From positions 7,307,717-7,371,716 of the forward strand of contig NZ_AP018290.1 of NCBI RefSeq assembly GCF_002368415.1: 64,000 nucleotides of DNA, given 5' to 3'. The position numbers and the translations under genes were made by a program. How positions within the stretch are numbered: the first letter of the stretch is position 1; the number at the start of each line of letters is the position of its first letter. Shown here in pieces: positions 45,574 to 55,904 of this stretch. The DNA comes from Calothrix sp. NIES-4105 (GTDB lineage: Bacteria > Cyanobacteriota > Cyanobacteriia > Cyanobacteriales > Nostocaceae). The notes under the pieces are model-generated. The model had not been told where the DNA came from, did not search any database, and saw nothing but the letters and a program-made list of their open reading frames with translations.

Positions 45574-45670
45574 GTATAAGATATTGCGTGTAAGGCAAAA
45601 AAACTACTTACTTACAGCAAGATGTAATTTATTGATTTTATCGTATTATTCTTAACGATGAAGCGCGCGT

Positions 45671-45808
45671 TTACGGTGGAGTGTCACCAACTTCAGCCAT
45701 GACGTTAAAGTCTACCATCGGAGCAAACAAGTAAATTCTTCCGCGATTACTGTAACGGCTAAAAAGCAGCCTACTTGTAGATTGTGTAGATTGTGCCGTT
45801 ATAACCAT
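45671..45808 (-). CDS. Conserved mini-protein, first copy (45 residues)
   Basis: MVITAQSTQSTSRLLFSRY, then SNRGRIYLFAPMVDFNVMAEVGDTPP, then TAA. The C-terminal half matches the copy at 44164-44292 (FAPMV, FN, MAEVG, TPP), while the N-terminal half is more variable, a leader/core-like pattern. No signal peptide or membrane helix is visible. The frame upstream of the ATG is open for about 20 codons without another ATG. It lies 315 bases upstream of the intact acetyltransferase on the same strand. It may be a secreted or modified peptide, or a small regulator, and no known family is recognised. Confidence 0.6.
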   Translation of the reverse strand: MVITAQSTQSTSRLLFSRYSNRGRIYLFAPMVDFNVMAEVGDTPP

Positions 45809-45995
45809 GATGGGATATGCTCGGTTTGTTTGGAGTCTATCAACAAAAGCAAACGTATTACCTTTCTATTAAAGAATAAAATTCTAAAACAAATTTAAAG
45901 TAGTTATATAATTTTTTTGTATAAATGTGAATTTTATGTAAAGCTATTGCTTCAAGTAACTTTTTGCGTTATTTAGTGATGGACAACCGGGACAC

Positions 45996-46595
45996 CTATC
46001 CTACGGTATCATTATCAAATAAAATTTTATCTACTTGTTTTAAAAGCGTTTCCAAGTTTTGTGAATTATCTAATACTACGTCTGCACGCGCGATTTTTTC
46101 GGCAATTGGCATTTGACTTTTAATTCTGGCTTGTGCTTGCTCTAAAGTTAAATTATTGCGTTGCATTAATCTTTGTACTTGCTGTGACTCCGAACAGCTT
46201 ACAACCCATATTTCCGTCGTCAAGTCAGTCATTTCCACTTCAAACAACAAAGGAATAACCAATACTAATATATTACTAGGAGATACAGCTATTTCTTGAT
46301 TAAATCTTTCTTTTACATAGGGATGAATTAAACTTTCAACCCAAAGACGTTTTTCCAAGTTCGTAAATATAATTTCGCCTAATTTAGTACGGTTTAATTC
46401 ACCTGAAGCTAGTAAGATATTTTGATGACTGTAGCGCTGTGCAATTTGAGTTAGGATAGGTGAACCAACACCAACTGCATCGCGCGCGTACATATCAGCA
46501 TCTAAGATAGGTAATTTATAAGTACCTGCCAAATAATTCGCTACAGTGCTTTTGCCTGTAGCGATACCACCTGTTAATCCAATAATACGTTTCAT
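45996..46595 (-). CDS. coaE: Dephospho-CoA kinase
   Basis: A 199-residue P-loop kinase for the last step of coenzyme A synthesis. The Walker A motif is GGIATGKST, followed by the substrate motif LDADMYARDAV, RTKLGEIIF and VIPLLFE. The C-terminus includes the lid RLMQRNNLTLEQAQARIKSQ and the usual ADVVLDNS. Normal length and start. It follows hemD on the same strand with a repeat element between them. Confidence 0.95.
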   Translation of the reverse strand: MKRIIGLTGGIATGKSTVANYLAGTYKLPILDADMYARDAVGVGSPILTQIAQRYSHQNILLASGELNRTKLGEIIFTNLEKRLWVESLIHPYVKERFNQEIAVSPSNILVLVIPLLFEVEMTDLTTEIWVVSCSESQQVQRLMQRNNLTLEQAQARIKSQMPIAEKIARADVVLDNSQNLETLLKQVDKILFDNDTVG

Positions 46596-46603
46596 TAAGG
46601 TAG

Positions 46604-46664
46604 GGTGCGTGAAGGCTATAACAATCTTAAAACGAAGCTAGTTATTTAGTAGGCTTCACGCACC
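46604..46664. repeat. GGTGCGTGAAG inverted repeat between coaE and hemD
   Basis: GGTGCGTGAAG (46604-46614) and CTTCACGCACC (46654-46664). The interior TAACAATCTTAAAACG links it to the element at 43292-43434. Confidence 0.6.
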
Positions 46665-47507
46665 TTACAAAGGCGCCGAGTTTATACTCCATTCAACCAA
46701 TGCTTGTTTCAATCCAGGTAAAGTGTATTCAATAGCTTCAACATCTACATGTCCGATAAGTATACGACAACTTTTTGAAGTTTGTGGACCTATCGAGGCA
46801 ATACAAACACCCTCTAAATAATTATCGATGGAATTGTCGCCGAATATCTGTTTTGCCAATTGACAGAAAAATTGCACTGTTTTGGAACTAGCAAACGTAA
46901 TGATATCTACGGTTCCACTTTGTAGTGCTAATTCTGCCGAAGGGGGGATGCTTTCAGGACAACATGACTGGTAAGCACTAACTTCGATGACTTCTGCACC
47001 CTTTGCACTTAATTCTTTGACTAAGACTTCACGTCCACCGCTTTCAACGCGCGGAAATAAAATCTTTTTATTTGTAAGTTCTTCTGGAAAATTTTCAATC
47101 AGTGAGTCTGCAACGAAATTAGGGGGAATATAATCCGCGCGTAAACCTCGTACTTGTAAACATTGAGACGTTTTTTCTCCAACAACAGCAATTTTTACAC
47201 CCTTCAAAGAACGCGCGTCGTAACTAAGAGCGAATAATCTCTCAAAGAAATATTCTACTCCGTTGGTGGAAGTCAGGATTAGCCAATCAAAGCTAGATAT
47301 ATTAGCTATTGCATTATCTAACCCAGACCAAGATGAAGGTTGACAAATTTCAAGTGCTGGCATTTCAATAACATTGGCACCACAGTCAATCAGCATTTGG
47401 GCAAATTGACTTGATTGTCCTGCTGCACGTGTTACTAAAATAGTTTTACCAGCAAGAGGAAGGGTGTGTTGTACTACTGTTGGAGTAGGAGAGATGTTGG
47501 TAGGCAT
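46665..47507 (-). CDS. hemD: Uroporphyrinogen-III synthase
   Basis: A 280-residue two-lobed enzyme that closes hydroxymethylbilane to uroporphyrinogen III. It shows KTILVTRAAGQSSQFAQMLIDCGA at the start, the inter-lobe FDWLILTSTNGVEYFF and the second-lobe DIITFASSKTVQFF, plus IASIGPQTSKSCRILIG. It lies 13 bases downstream of cobA, forming a tetrapyrrole pair that supplies heme, chlorophyll and the siroheme/cobalamin branch. Confidence 0.9.
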   Translation of the reverse strand: MPTNISPTPTVVQHTLPLAGKTILVTRAAGQSSQFAQMLIDCGANVIEMPALEICQPSSWSGLDNAIANISSFDWLILTSTNGVEYFFERLFALSYDARSLKGVKIAVVGEKTSQCLQVRGLRADYIPPNFVADSLIENFPEELTNKKILFPRVESGGREVLVKELSAKGAEVIEVSAYQSCCPESIPPSAELALQSGTVDIITFASSKTVQFFCQLAKQIFGDNSIDNYLEGVCIASIGPQTSKSCRILIGHVDVEAIEYTLPGLKQALVEWSINSAPL

Positions 47508-47520
47508 AAATTGGTGAGTG

Positions 47521-48270
47521 CTATTTACCTATCAGAGAATCATCCGGTCTTATATTGTCTACTTGAAGATACTTTTTGAGTTCGACTACTTCACCAATTG
47601 TAATAACTGCTGGTGAAAGTGAAATATTAGCTGTGATTTCAAGGATTGTTTCGAGTGTTCCTATCCAAATTTGCTGTTGTGGTGTACCACAATAACGTAT
47701 CACGGCAATAGGGGTTACGCGCGACTTTCCATATTTTATTAATCGATATACTATTTCTGGTAAATTTCTTCCACCCATTAGCACAACTAGCGTTTCAATT
47801 GCCGCTAATGCTTCCCAATTAAGTGCATCAGGTTCATGCGCTGTAAAAACAGCAAAACACCGACTCAGTACCGGGTCGGTCAAAGGAATGCCTGCTAAAG
47901 TCGGCGCCGCTAGTGCGGAAGAAAGACCTGGTATTATTTCAAACTCACAGCCAGCAGTTTTTAATGCTTCAATTTCAGAAGTACAACGCCCAAAAATAAA
48001 AGGGTCACCTGATTTCAAGCGCACAACTTGTTTTCCCTGCTGACAATATTGTACTAATAACTCGTTAATAGAAGCTTGTGGTGTACTTGGCTTTCCTCCA
48101 CGCTTACCAACATCAACCTTCAAACAATCTGATGGTACCAACTCTAAAACTCTTGGATCAACAAGCGCATCATAAATTAGTACTTGAGTACTTTGCAAAA
48201 CTTTATAAGCTTTTACTGTGAGATATGCTACATCTCCTGGTCCGGCGCCGACAAGATAGACTTTACCCAT
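47521..48270 (-). CDS. cobA: Uroporphyrinogen-III C-methyltransferase
   Basis: A 249-residue SAM-dependent enzyme making precorrin-2 for siroheme and cobalamin. Signature segments: VYLVGAGPGDVAYLTVKAYKVL, YDALVD, KRGGKPSTPQASINELLV, VRLKSGDPFIFGR and IPGLSSALAAPTLAGIPLT. It lacks the CysG dehydrogenase part, so it is the stand-alone form. First gene of the cobA-hemD-coaE stretch; the 59-bp tandem repeat array lies just upstream. Confidence 0.95.
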   Translation of the reverse strand: MGKVYLVGAGPGDVAYLTVKAYKVLQSTQVLIYDALVDPRVLELVPSDCLKVDVGKRGGKPSTPQASINELLVQYCQQGKQVVRLKSGDPFIFGRCTSEIEALKTAGCEFEIIPGLSSALAAPTLAGIPLTDPVLSRCFAVFTAHEPDALNWEALAAIETLVVLMGGRNLPEIVYRLIKYGKSRVTPIAVIRYCGTPQQQIWIGTLETILEITANISLSPAVITIGEVVELKKYLQVDNIRPDDSLIGK

Positions 48271-48286
48271 TTTGGATTTTACTGGG

Positions 48287-48475
48287 GGGGCGGGTTTACA
48301 AGTATTGTAAAACTGTTTTGAATTTCTCGTTAACCCGCCCTTACTATGGGGCGGGTTTACAGGTATTGTAAAACTGTTTTGATTCTCGTTAACCCGCCCT
48401 TACTATGGGGCGGGTTTACAGGTATTGTAAAACTGTTTTGATTCTCGTTAACCCGCCCTTACTATGGGGCGGGTC
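48287..48475. repeat. Three-copy 59-61-bp tandem repeat with inverted ends
   Basis: Each unit begins GGGGCGGGTTTACA, continues through GTATTGTAAAACTGTTTTGA and ends GTTAACCCGCCCTTACTAT, so its ends pair (GGGCGGGTT/AACCCGCCC). The first unit is 61 bases with small differences; the next two are 59 bases and essentially identical; a partial fourth GGGGCGGGT follows. It lies directly upstream of cobA. Confidence 0.85.
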
Positions 48476-48619
48476 TAGCCAATCTGTGGGATAAGGTCAA
48501 GTTCAGTATATCTACTAGTGCTGTTTATAAAGTTTTATATTATAACTTTGAAATGTGTTTGCGTTACCTCGGTTTAATAAAACTATTATCAGGTTTGCAT
48601 TTATTATGACGAATCATAC

Positions 48620-48985
48620 TTGATATTGCTAACTTTCCAAGCGCTTGAATTGGGAGTAGAGGTAAATTCATTCTTCGAATCAATAAGTGGCAGGTATATT
48701 GGTATGTTGGCAAAACGAATGAATTTTTCTATAGTATATAAACGCTGTAAAGTCATAGCAATAAATCATGCTGATAAAAGCTATTTTATTGAGTATTTGA
48801 GAGATGTTGAGACGAAAAGTGTAGAGTATTGTTGGTGTCGTGCTAATCAAGCTTTAAAGATGGGAAGCGTAATTGATGGGTATTTATGTCCGACTGAAAG
48901 TTTTGATTGCTTACCTACTCTTATTGTTGGTGAATGTAATTCTATAATACCTTCTATTCGTAGTATTGCTTTGATGAGTAGATAG
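48620..48985 (+). CDS. Unknown 121-residue protein
   Basis: Open frame from a TTG (no ATG until codon 29) reading LTFQALELGVEVNSFFESISGRYIG and later VEYCWCRANQALKMGSVIDGYLCPTESFDC. It is Cys-containing and soluble. No family is recognised. The codon pattern looks coding and a terminator-like repeat follows the stop, but the missing conventional start leaves it uncertain; it may be the 3' part of a broken gene. Confidence 0.4.
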   Translation: MILLTFQALELGVEVNSFFESISGRYIGMLAKRMNFSIVYKRCKVIAINHADKSYFIEYLRDVETKSVEYCWCRANQALKMGSVIDGYLCPTESFDCLPTLIVGECNSIIPSIRSIALMSR

Positions 48986-48987
48986 AT

Positions 48988-49068
48988 TGGCAACGGATAA
49001 CAACGGATGTAACGGATGTAACGGATGTATTAGATAAATTATCCATTACATCTGTTATATCCGTTGCA
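48988..49068. terminator. AACGGATGT repeats forming a hairpin between convergent genes
   Basis: GGCAACGGATAACAACGGAT, further AACGGATGT units, then ATCCATTACATCTGTTATATCC and GTTGC, which pair back with the first part. The same unit occurs after the TPR-CHAT gene at 14681. Confidence 0.6.
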
Positions 49069-49072
49069 AATA

Positions 49073-51412
49073 TTAACCAAATTCTAATTGCTGTGAGTTA
49101 CCATCATCTTCAAAGCTTTGTTTGCCAAAACCTACTACTTCAACAATGATTTTACGTTTGGGAGGCGCCCCCAAAAGTCCCTGTCTTTGAGCAATATCTA
49201 CAATAACTCGTTCTGCTTCAGTAGATACACTTATCTTTGTTGTTAAATAAATATCTTTTTGATATTTAAAGCTGTTTCCATCGTCTTCGTAAAGTATGTA
49301 TTCACTGCTACCAGGGAAAATTCGCAGTTGTAATTCATTTATAGGATGTTCATCAACGTATTGCGTTACTGGTTGCATGGGAATAACTGCCCCTGCACGC
49401 GCGTACAATGGCATTCGCTCTAATGGTGCATGTGCCAAAATATGGGTGGCGCCTTCTAATTTTTCTCCTGTCCACCAATCAAACCAAGTGCCATCAGGTA
49501 AGTATACAGCGCGATGCTCTACTCCCGGTCGATATATTGGCGCCGCCATTAAGTTAGAACCTAGCAATACTTGGTCTGATAGCGTGTAGGTTTTCACGTC
49601 GTTGGGATATTCATAAACTAATGGTCGTAAAATAGGTGCCCCAGTTGTAGATGCTTCCCAAAATAAGGTGTAAAAGAAAGGCATTAACTGATAGCGCAAA
49701 TTAATATACTCACGACAAATATCTTCTACCCTTTGCCCAAATACCCACGGTTCATGACGTGCGGTACTCATTGCTGAATGCGCGCGCATCAATGGATACA
49801 GCATCCCAATTTGCATCCAACGCGCGAATAGTTCTGCGGTCGCATTACCTGCAAATCCACCAATATCACATCCAACAAATGCTACCCCCGAAAGCCCCAT
49901 ATTACAAAGCATTGGTAATGACATTTCCAGGTGTTCCCACTGTGACTGATTATCCCCCATCCATACACTCGAATAGCGCTGTACCCCTGCAAATCCTGAA
50001 CGTGTCAACACAAACGAACGCTCGTTAGGACGATGTTTGATTAAACCCTCTGCGCTAGCTTTCGCCATACTCAAACCATACAGGTTATGAACTTCTGCAT
50101 GAGTTGCATTATTTTCTCCCCCTTGTGGTGCATTGAGGGGAAACCATATATGAATACCACCATCACCGAATGGTCGGTCATTAATTGCTGGTTCGTTCAT
50201 ATCATTCCAAATACCAGCAATACCAATATCGGTGAGAGATTTATGTAAGTCACCCCACCATTTTTGAACTTCCGCGCGCAGAAAGTCAGGAAATACAGAT
50301 TTATCAGGCCACACATAGCCATGAAATAATCTACCATCAGCTTGACGGACAAAGTAATCGTTTTTAATACCTTCGTCAAAAACGTGGTAGTTAGCTTCAG
50401 GTTCGTATTTTACTCCTGGGTCAATAATAGTTACAGCTTTAAAGCCATTTTGTTTCAAGTCACTAATTAGTTTTTCAGGGTTAGAAAACCGCGCGGGACT
50501 CCAAGTGAATACCCGAAAACCTCGCATGTAGTCAATATCAAGGTGGATAACATCGCAAGGGATGCGACGAGTTCTAAATTCTTGTGCGAGTGTACGTACT
50601 ATTTCTTCAGACTCATAACTCCATCTACATTGGTGATAGCCGATTGACCATTTTGGTGGTAAAGGCATTCTTCCTGTAAGTTGGGTGTATGTATCGAGAA
50701 TTTGCGCTGGTTTGGGACCATATATAATGTAATAGTCTAATTCCCCACCGCGCGTTTCCATTTTCCATACACCTGGTTGTTCGGCGCCGATATCAAACTG
50801 ACTCCAAAAAGTGGTATTAAAGAAAATGCCGTATGCAAGATTTGGGCGCAGCGCTATAAAAAATGGAATCGCATGGTACATTTCATCAGTGAGCGAACCA
50901 TAGTCTAAAGCGTCTGTAGTCCAGTTTGTCTTAACTTCGCTACGTTTATCCAGTAACCCTGTACGTTCACCAAACCCATAAAAATGTTCCTGGGCTTCAA
51001 TACACTTCCATCCTGCAACGGCGCCAAGTCGGAAGCCCATATTAGTCTCAGCATCTTTGGCAAATGGGCGCCCTTCAAAGTCAAAGCAAGTTATTCGACT
51101 AGTTGATTTATCTATATATATATGTATTAGGTCTGTTTGTATTTGGACTTCTGCATCTGTATCGTGTACCTGGAATGAACATGGCGCCCATTCAAGATCA
51201 TCGCGCGTGACTGCCCAACTTGGACGCGATGCAAAGTCACCATGTGGCGCCAAACGAACTCTAACTAAATTAGGCGCCAGTATAGTAATGGAAAACTTAG
51301 ATTCTCCGCACTCAAAAATAATAGTTCTATCGTATTGCTTCCAAGCTTGAACTTGACCAATTTTCGTCCAAGGCTGGTCAGTGGTAGGCAGTTTACCAAA
51401 ATATTGGGGCAT
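49073..51412 (-). CDS. Glycoside hydrolase family 31 alpha-glucosidase
   Basis: A 779-residue cytoplasmic-looking enzyme (no signal peptide). It has an N-terminal beta domain with HFYGFGERTG, a (beta/alpha)8 barrel with WSIGYHQCRWSY and HLDIDYM, the nucleophile Asp404 in GIWNDMNEP and the acid/base Asp487 in WMGDNQSQWEHL. The barrel end is CDIGGFAGNA, and C-terminal beta domains contain LPDGTWFDWWTGE. The family hydrolyses terminal alpha-glucosides such as maltose. It carries many GGCGCC sites, as do the native genes. No transporter or partner is adjacent. Confidence 0.95.
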   Translation of the reverse strand: MPQYFGKLPTTDQPWTKIGQVQAWKQYDRTIIFECGESKFSITILAPNLVRVRLAPHGDFASRPSWAVTRDDLEWAPCSFQVHDTDAEVQIQTDLIHIYIDKSTSRITCFDFEGRPFAKDAETNMGFRLGAVAGWKCIEAQEHFYGFGERTGLLDKRSEVKTNWTTDALDYGSLTDEMYHAIPFFIALRPNLAYGIFFNTTFWSQFDIGAEQPGVWKMETRGGELDYYIIYGPKPAQILDTYTQLTGRMPLPPKWSIGYHQCRWSYESEEIVRTLAQEFRTRRIPCDVIHLDIDYMRGFRVFTWSPARFSNPEKLISDLKQNGFKAVTIIDPGVKYEPEANYHVFDEGIKNDYFVRQADGRLFHGYVWPDKSVFPDFLRAEVQKWWGDLHKSLTDIGIAGIWNDMNEPAINDRPFGDGGIHIWFPLNAPQGGENNATHAEVHNLYGLSMAKASAEGLIKHRPNERSFVLTRSGFAGVQRYSSVWMGDNQSQWEHLEMSLPMLCNMGLSGVAFVGCDIGGFAGNATAELFARWMQIGMLYPLMRAHSAMSTARHEPWVFGQRVEDICREYINLRYQLMPFFYTLFWEASTTGAPILRPLVYEYPNDVKTYTLSDQVLLGSNLMAAPIYRPGVEHRAVYLPDGTWFDWWTGEKLEGATHILAHAPLERMPLYARAGAVIPMQPVTQYVDEHPINELQLRIFPGSSEYILYEDDGNSFKYQKDIYLTTKISVSTEAERVIVDIAQRQGLLGAPPKRKIIVEVVGFGKQSFEDDGNSQQLEFG

Positions 51413-51567
51413 AAATGAGCGTGCTGGGTAGAGAGTGCTGAGTGCTTTGTTTTTAATACCATAAGCAAATTAAAAAATTCGATACCTCTAAAGATTGATG
51501 TAATTGAAATACATGCTAAAAACTTATCTATCTTAAGAACTTTGACATGCACTCAAAATTCTTGTGG

Positions 51568-51596
51568 AACAGGCATCCCTGCCTGTTTATTTTTAA
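51568..51596 (+). terminator. AACAGGCA hairpin followed by a T-run
   Basis: AACAGGCA-TCCC-TGCCTGTT then TATTTTTAAT. It is part of the CTTGTGGAACAGGC dispersed repeat also seen at 14721. A CACTCAGCACTC-type repeat scrap lies near 51435. Confidence 0.5.
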
Positions 51597-51600
51597 TAGG

Positions 51601-51945
51601 TTATAAAATATACTTATTATTTACGGTAATTACTCGCCTTCCTTGGCGCCGCATCCTTCCAAGCAATTCTCGCATAAATTTACAATTATCGTCCGATAGT
51701 TCCAATGATAATAAATCTTCTATCTTAACTATGTATTCTGCTTCCCAAGTTTCGATAGTATAAGAATATTCTCCGACATGGGTAACGGCGCCCCAACATC
51801 CGCTCTTACCTCGTAACTCAGGATTATCCTTGGGGATAAGAATACATATTTCTCCTTCACGATAAGGGTTTGCGATAAGGGTTTGGTACTTTCGTTCGTT
51901 CGCGAATCCTTTCAACGATGTCTTGAGCAGTAAAGAAATTTTCAC
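51601..51945 (-). CDS. Small cyanobacterial protein of unknown function
   Basis: A 114-residue protein with YQTLIANPYREGEICILIPKDNPELRGKSGCWGAVTHVGEYSYTIETWEAEYIVKIEDL. This is a compact beta-rich segment, and FMRELLGRMRR follows at the end. It resembles small proteins I associate with cyanobacteria, often near phage-like or plasmid genes, but no function is known to me. The start ATG at 51945 has no clear ribosome site. It overlaps no other gene. Confidence 0.55.
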   Translation of the reverse strand: MKISLLLKTSLKGFANERKYQTLIANPYREGEICILIPKDNPELRGKSGCWGAVTHVGEYSYTIETWEAEYIVKIEDLLSLELSDDNCKFMRELLGRMRRQGRRVITVNNKYIL

Positions 51946-51966
51946 CCCTCACAATCCGTTTATTTC

Positions 51967-51999
51967 CTAGCCCCCTCCCCACACGCGGGTTGGGGGTGG
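51967..51999. repeat. CCCCC-GGGGG hairpin repeat
   Basis: TAGCCCCCTCCCCACACGCG and GGTTGGGGGT pair. It lies seven bases past the stop of the minus-strand hydrolase gene, so it may serve as its terminator. Related to 59170. Confidence 0.5.
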
Positions 52000-52006
52000 A
52001 GTTCTC

Positions 52007-53320
52007 TTATCGCTCAAGATATTTCTTGATACAGTGAACAGAACCTAAATTCTGAGCAAAGGGATGAAAATCAGCTAACTCGTGAACCTCAAAACCTAAT
52101 CCTTCCCAAATGCGTTTATTCTCAGCATCCACCGCAGCTAAATCAGCCCAAGCTCCATGTCCATAGGTTGGTAGCCAAACATGATTTCCATCACATTTAT
52201 CAATTTGTACCAAGCAGTTATTAGCTGTAGCAAAATACCAACTACGGTACTTAATGTCAGGAAAATCTACATAAGTTAATGGTAATGGATTGCGGATAAC
52301 TTCAAAGCCCAAACCTTCGAGCTTCGACGCAACATCATCAAAAATTTCTGCCATTGCATGAAAAGAAGGCGAACGCTCAAGAATTTTGTCTGCTTCTGTG
52401 GGAGAACCAACTACTAAACGATATTTACCCGATTCATTGCGACCTGCTAAAGAAATAAACATGTCAATGTGGAATATTGGCTGTTTATCGCCAGTTCCTA
52501 GGTAAATTTCTTCTGTCCATTCTTCCCCATTAATAATAATTGGTCGAGTTTCATACTGAGGAACAGGTAAATCTGTACCGATATAAAAAAGCTTGCGCTT
52601 GGGGTCAAATGTCTGAGAATATAAATCTTTAATAAAAGCGTCTATCTCTACATCTTCAGGAACGATAATATTTCCATACTGCTCAATCACATTCTTCGTG
52701 TTTTCAGGATAATCAGTGCCAATGAAAATAAAATTATCTCCAATTAGCAAATTTCCTCCCTGAAAGTACAGTGGAGATTGGATACTTTGTACGTGAGTTG
52801 CATCTGCGACTAACTCCGCAATTGCAGAATCACCGACTCTTGTAAAAGTGAATGGTTCAACCAAAAAAGTGGTTTTGCTCTTATTTGCTGCGTCTTGGAC
52901 TGCAACATATGGATCTTCTGCCCAAACAAGGAAATTCAAAAATTCTGGTGCTTCAACAATTGTTGCACGACTATATGCTTTTGCCTCATGGAGAGATGCT
53001 TTCAAATCATTGCTAACACTAGGGTGGGTAAGAATTGTAAATTTAGTAGTTTTAGGTAACTTAATAAATAAATTCTCATATACTTGTTTGTAGCTATACT
53101 CTCCATCTGCGTAAGCTGGATAACATAAAAGAATATGCTTTATTGAACCGTGTGCAGAAGAAACAATTCTTGGCTCAGAAGGACCAGGTTTGATAGCTCT
53201 TGTCTTTGATTCAATCTTTTCGGCATCTAGTTCTTGAATATTCAACTTTGGTCTATTACGACGCTTTAAGCTTTTTGGTAATGGTAAAGGATTTTGACGT
53301 AATTGATTTTCCTGTGTCAT
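52007..53320 (-). CDS. Guanidino-group-modifying-type hydrolase (arginine/peptidyl-arginine deiminase fold)
   Basis: A 437-residue protein. A basic, Pro-rich N-terminal region (about 1-60) leads into a pentein-type domain with LYFQGGNLLIGDNFIFIGTDY, then IFHIDMFISLAG (His-x-Asp), and the C-terminal nucleophile Cys430 in LGSVHCIKKYLER. The His-x-Asp ... Cys set is the catalytic triad of deiminases and amidinotransferases acting on arginine or guanidine groups. The exact substrate is not readable. AGAGG precedes the ATG at 53320 by nine bases, so the longer frame is rejected. It stands next to the phenol-lyase gene but is separated by a MITE-like element. Confidence 0.65.
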   Translation of the reverse strand: MTQENQLRQNPLPLPKSLKRRNRPKLNIQELDAEKIESKTRAIKPGPSEPRIVSSAHGSIKHILLCYPAYADGEYSYKQVYENLFIKLPKTTKFTILTHPSVSNDLKASLHEAKAYSRATIVEAPEFLNFLVWAEDPYVAVQDAANKSKTTFLVEPFTFTRVGDSAIAELVADATHVQSIQSPLYFQGGNLLIGDNFIFIGTDYPENTKNVIEQYGNIIVPEDVEIDAFIKDLYSQTFDPKRKLFYIGTDLPVPQYETRPIIINGEEWTEEIYLGTGDKQPIFHIDMFISLAGRNESGKYRLVVGSPTEADKILERSPSFHAMAEIFDDVASKLEGLGFEVIRNPLPLTYVDFPDIKYRSWYFATANNCLVQIDKCDGNHVWLPTYGHGAWADLAAVDAENKRIWEGLGFEVHELADFHPFAQNLGSVHCIKKYLER

Positions 53321-53452
53321 AAAATAAACCTCTAGATTTAGAGCTTGGTAACGTTCTGTATATAGATACATGTACCCAAAATCAGCTTATGCAGTTTTCC
53401 AACTATAAGTACATTGAGGAGTCAGCTAGATATTTAAGTAAGGCGCCGAGTG

Positions 53453-53556
53453 ATATCATGTCCGGGAGCGTAACCAGAATAAAATCGTTGTAGAGACGCG
53501 ATTAATCGCGTCTCTACGTAATGTGGTAATTATGGGTAATCAGCCGGACATGATAT
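53453..53556. mobile_element. MITE-like element, 104 bp
   Basis: Terminal inverted repeats ATATCATGTCCGG (53453-53465) and CCGGACATGATAT (53544-53556) enclose a perfect 28-bp palindrome (53490-53517, GTAGAGACGCGAT and its complement). No coding capacity. The inner palindrome is a common cyanobacterial dispersed repeat; the outer repeats suggest a mobile or mobilised unit. The rest of 53321-53802 shows no gene; 53589-53617 shares GATGAACAAGATTTGTAA with 56111-56128. Confidence 0.6.
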
Positions 53557-53802
53557 GAGTGTAATATTATTTTTGCTGCTTTATCAAAGGCGCCGTAGAT
53601 GAACAAGATTTGTAAAAATAATTACACTTTGTCCTGAAATAGGTGCCTGTTCCCAAAGCGAGAAATCAGGTACCTGCATACTCCTATTTAAAGAACTGCT
53701 TCCCAAACTGGCGCCATTCATTAATAATGGATAAATATTTCTACAATTTCGCTCATACTCTCGCACTTGAGTTTGGGTTTATCTAACGAGAGGAGAATTG
53801 CT

Positions 53803-55233
<1,431 letters not shown>

Positions 55234-55394
55234 TTAAAAAGCATTCATATTTATCTGAATAATTTTAAGGAGCGTGGTTTATAGCGGGGCGTAATGATTC
55301 TCAAAAATATATTCATACTTTTGATGATAATGGGAAATTTACCCAAAAAGCTTTAATATCGTACTGATAATAATGTTTGCTGATTACATAGTAG

Positions 55395-55904
55395 CATTTA
55401 TTACAAATATTACTCAGTTATTTACCAAAACCTGAACTAGTACAAAAAGCAGTTCAACTTCTTAGAACTGAAGATTATACACCTAAAACAGATGCGATTG
55501 AATTTATTATTCACGTGATGTCTAATGAGGGTCACATAATTACAGAACTTGATACTGAGACTAAAAATTGGATTTGCTACAAACCTGTATTCTTCTATAC
55601 TGAACAAAACTTAGCAGTATTACCAAACAGGCGCCTGTTATTCCTTTCAAATCAAGATACACCGCGCGTTCGCACTTGGATAGAAAAATTCTCTTCTTCT
55701 CGTAAAATGCATCTCTCACCACATACTCAGCACTATATGATGCTGCCACGTAATTTGTTCTACACTGGGTTAACGCGCGCGAAAAAACTTGCTATTGTTG
55801 TTGGCGCCGAAAAGGCAATAAATCTGGCTATAAACTCCAACCGACAAATGGAGCGACATACAAAGTTAAAGCATAGAGCTTTATGCTATTGGTATTTTTA
55901 TTAA
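55395..55904 (+). pseudogene. C-terminal remnant of a RecD2/UvrD-type helicase
   Basis: An open frame without a proper start. Its second half reads HYMMLPRNLFYTGLTRAKKLAIVVGAEKAINLAI, the final motif of superfamily-1 helicases (RNLxYTxxTRAKK). The first part (YLPKPELVQKAVQLLRTEDY, FIIHVMSNEGHII) is not helicase-like, so this is a fused leftover. The ATP-binding motifs are absent. Confidence 0.65.

Noticed and set aside
48287-48475. CRISPR array
   Set aside because: The units repeat in full with no unique spacers between them; the pattern is a plain tandem repeat.
53584-53766. A 60-residue minus-strand gene downstream of the phenol-lyase
   Set aside because: No recognisable protein; part of the DNA recurs at 56111 as a noncoding repeat.
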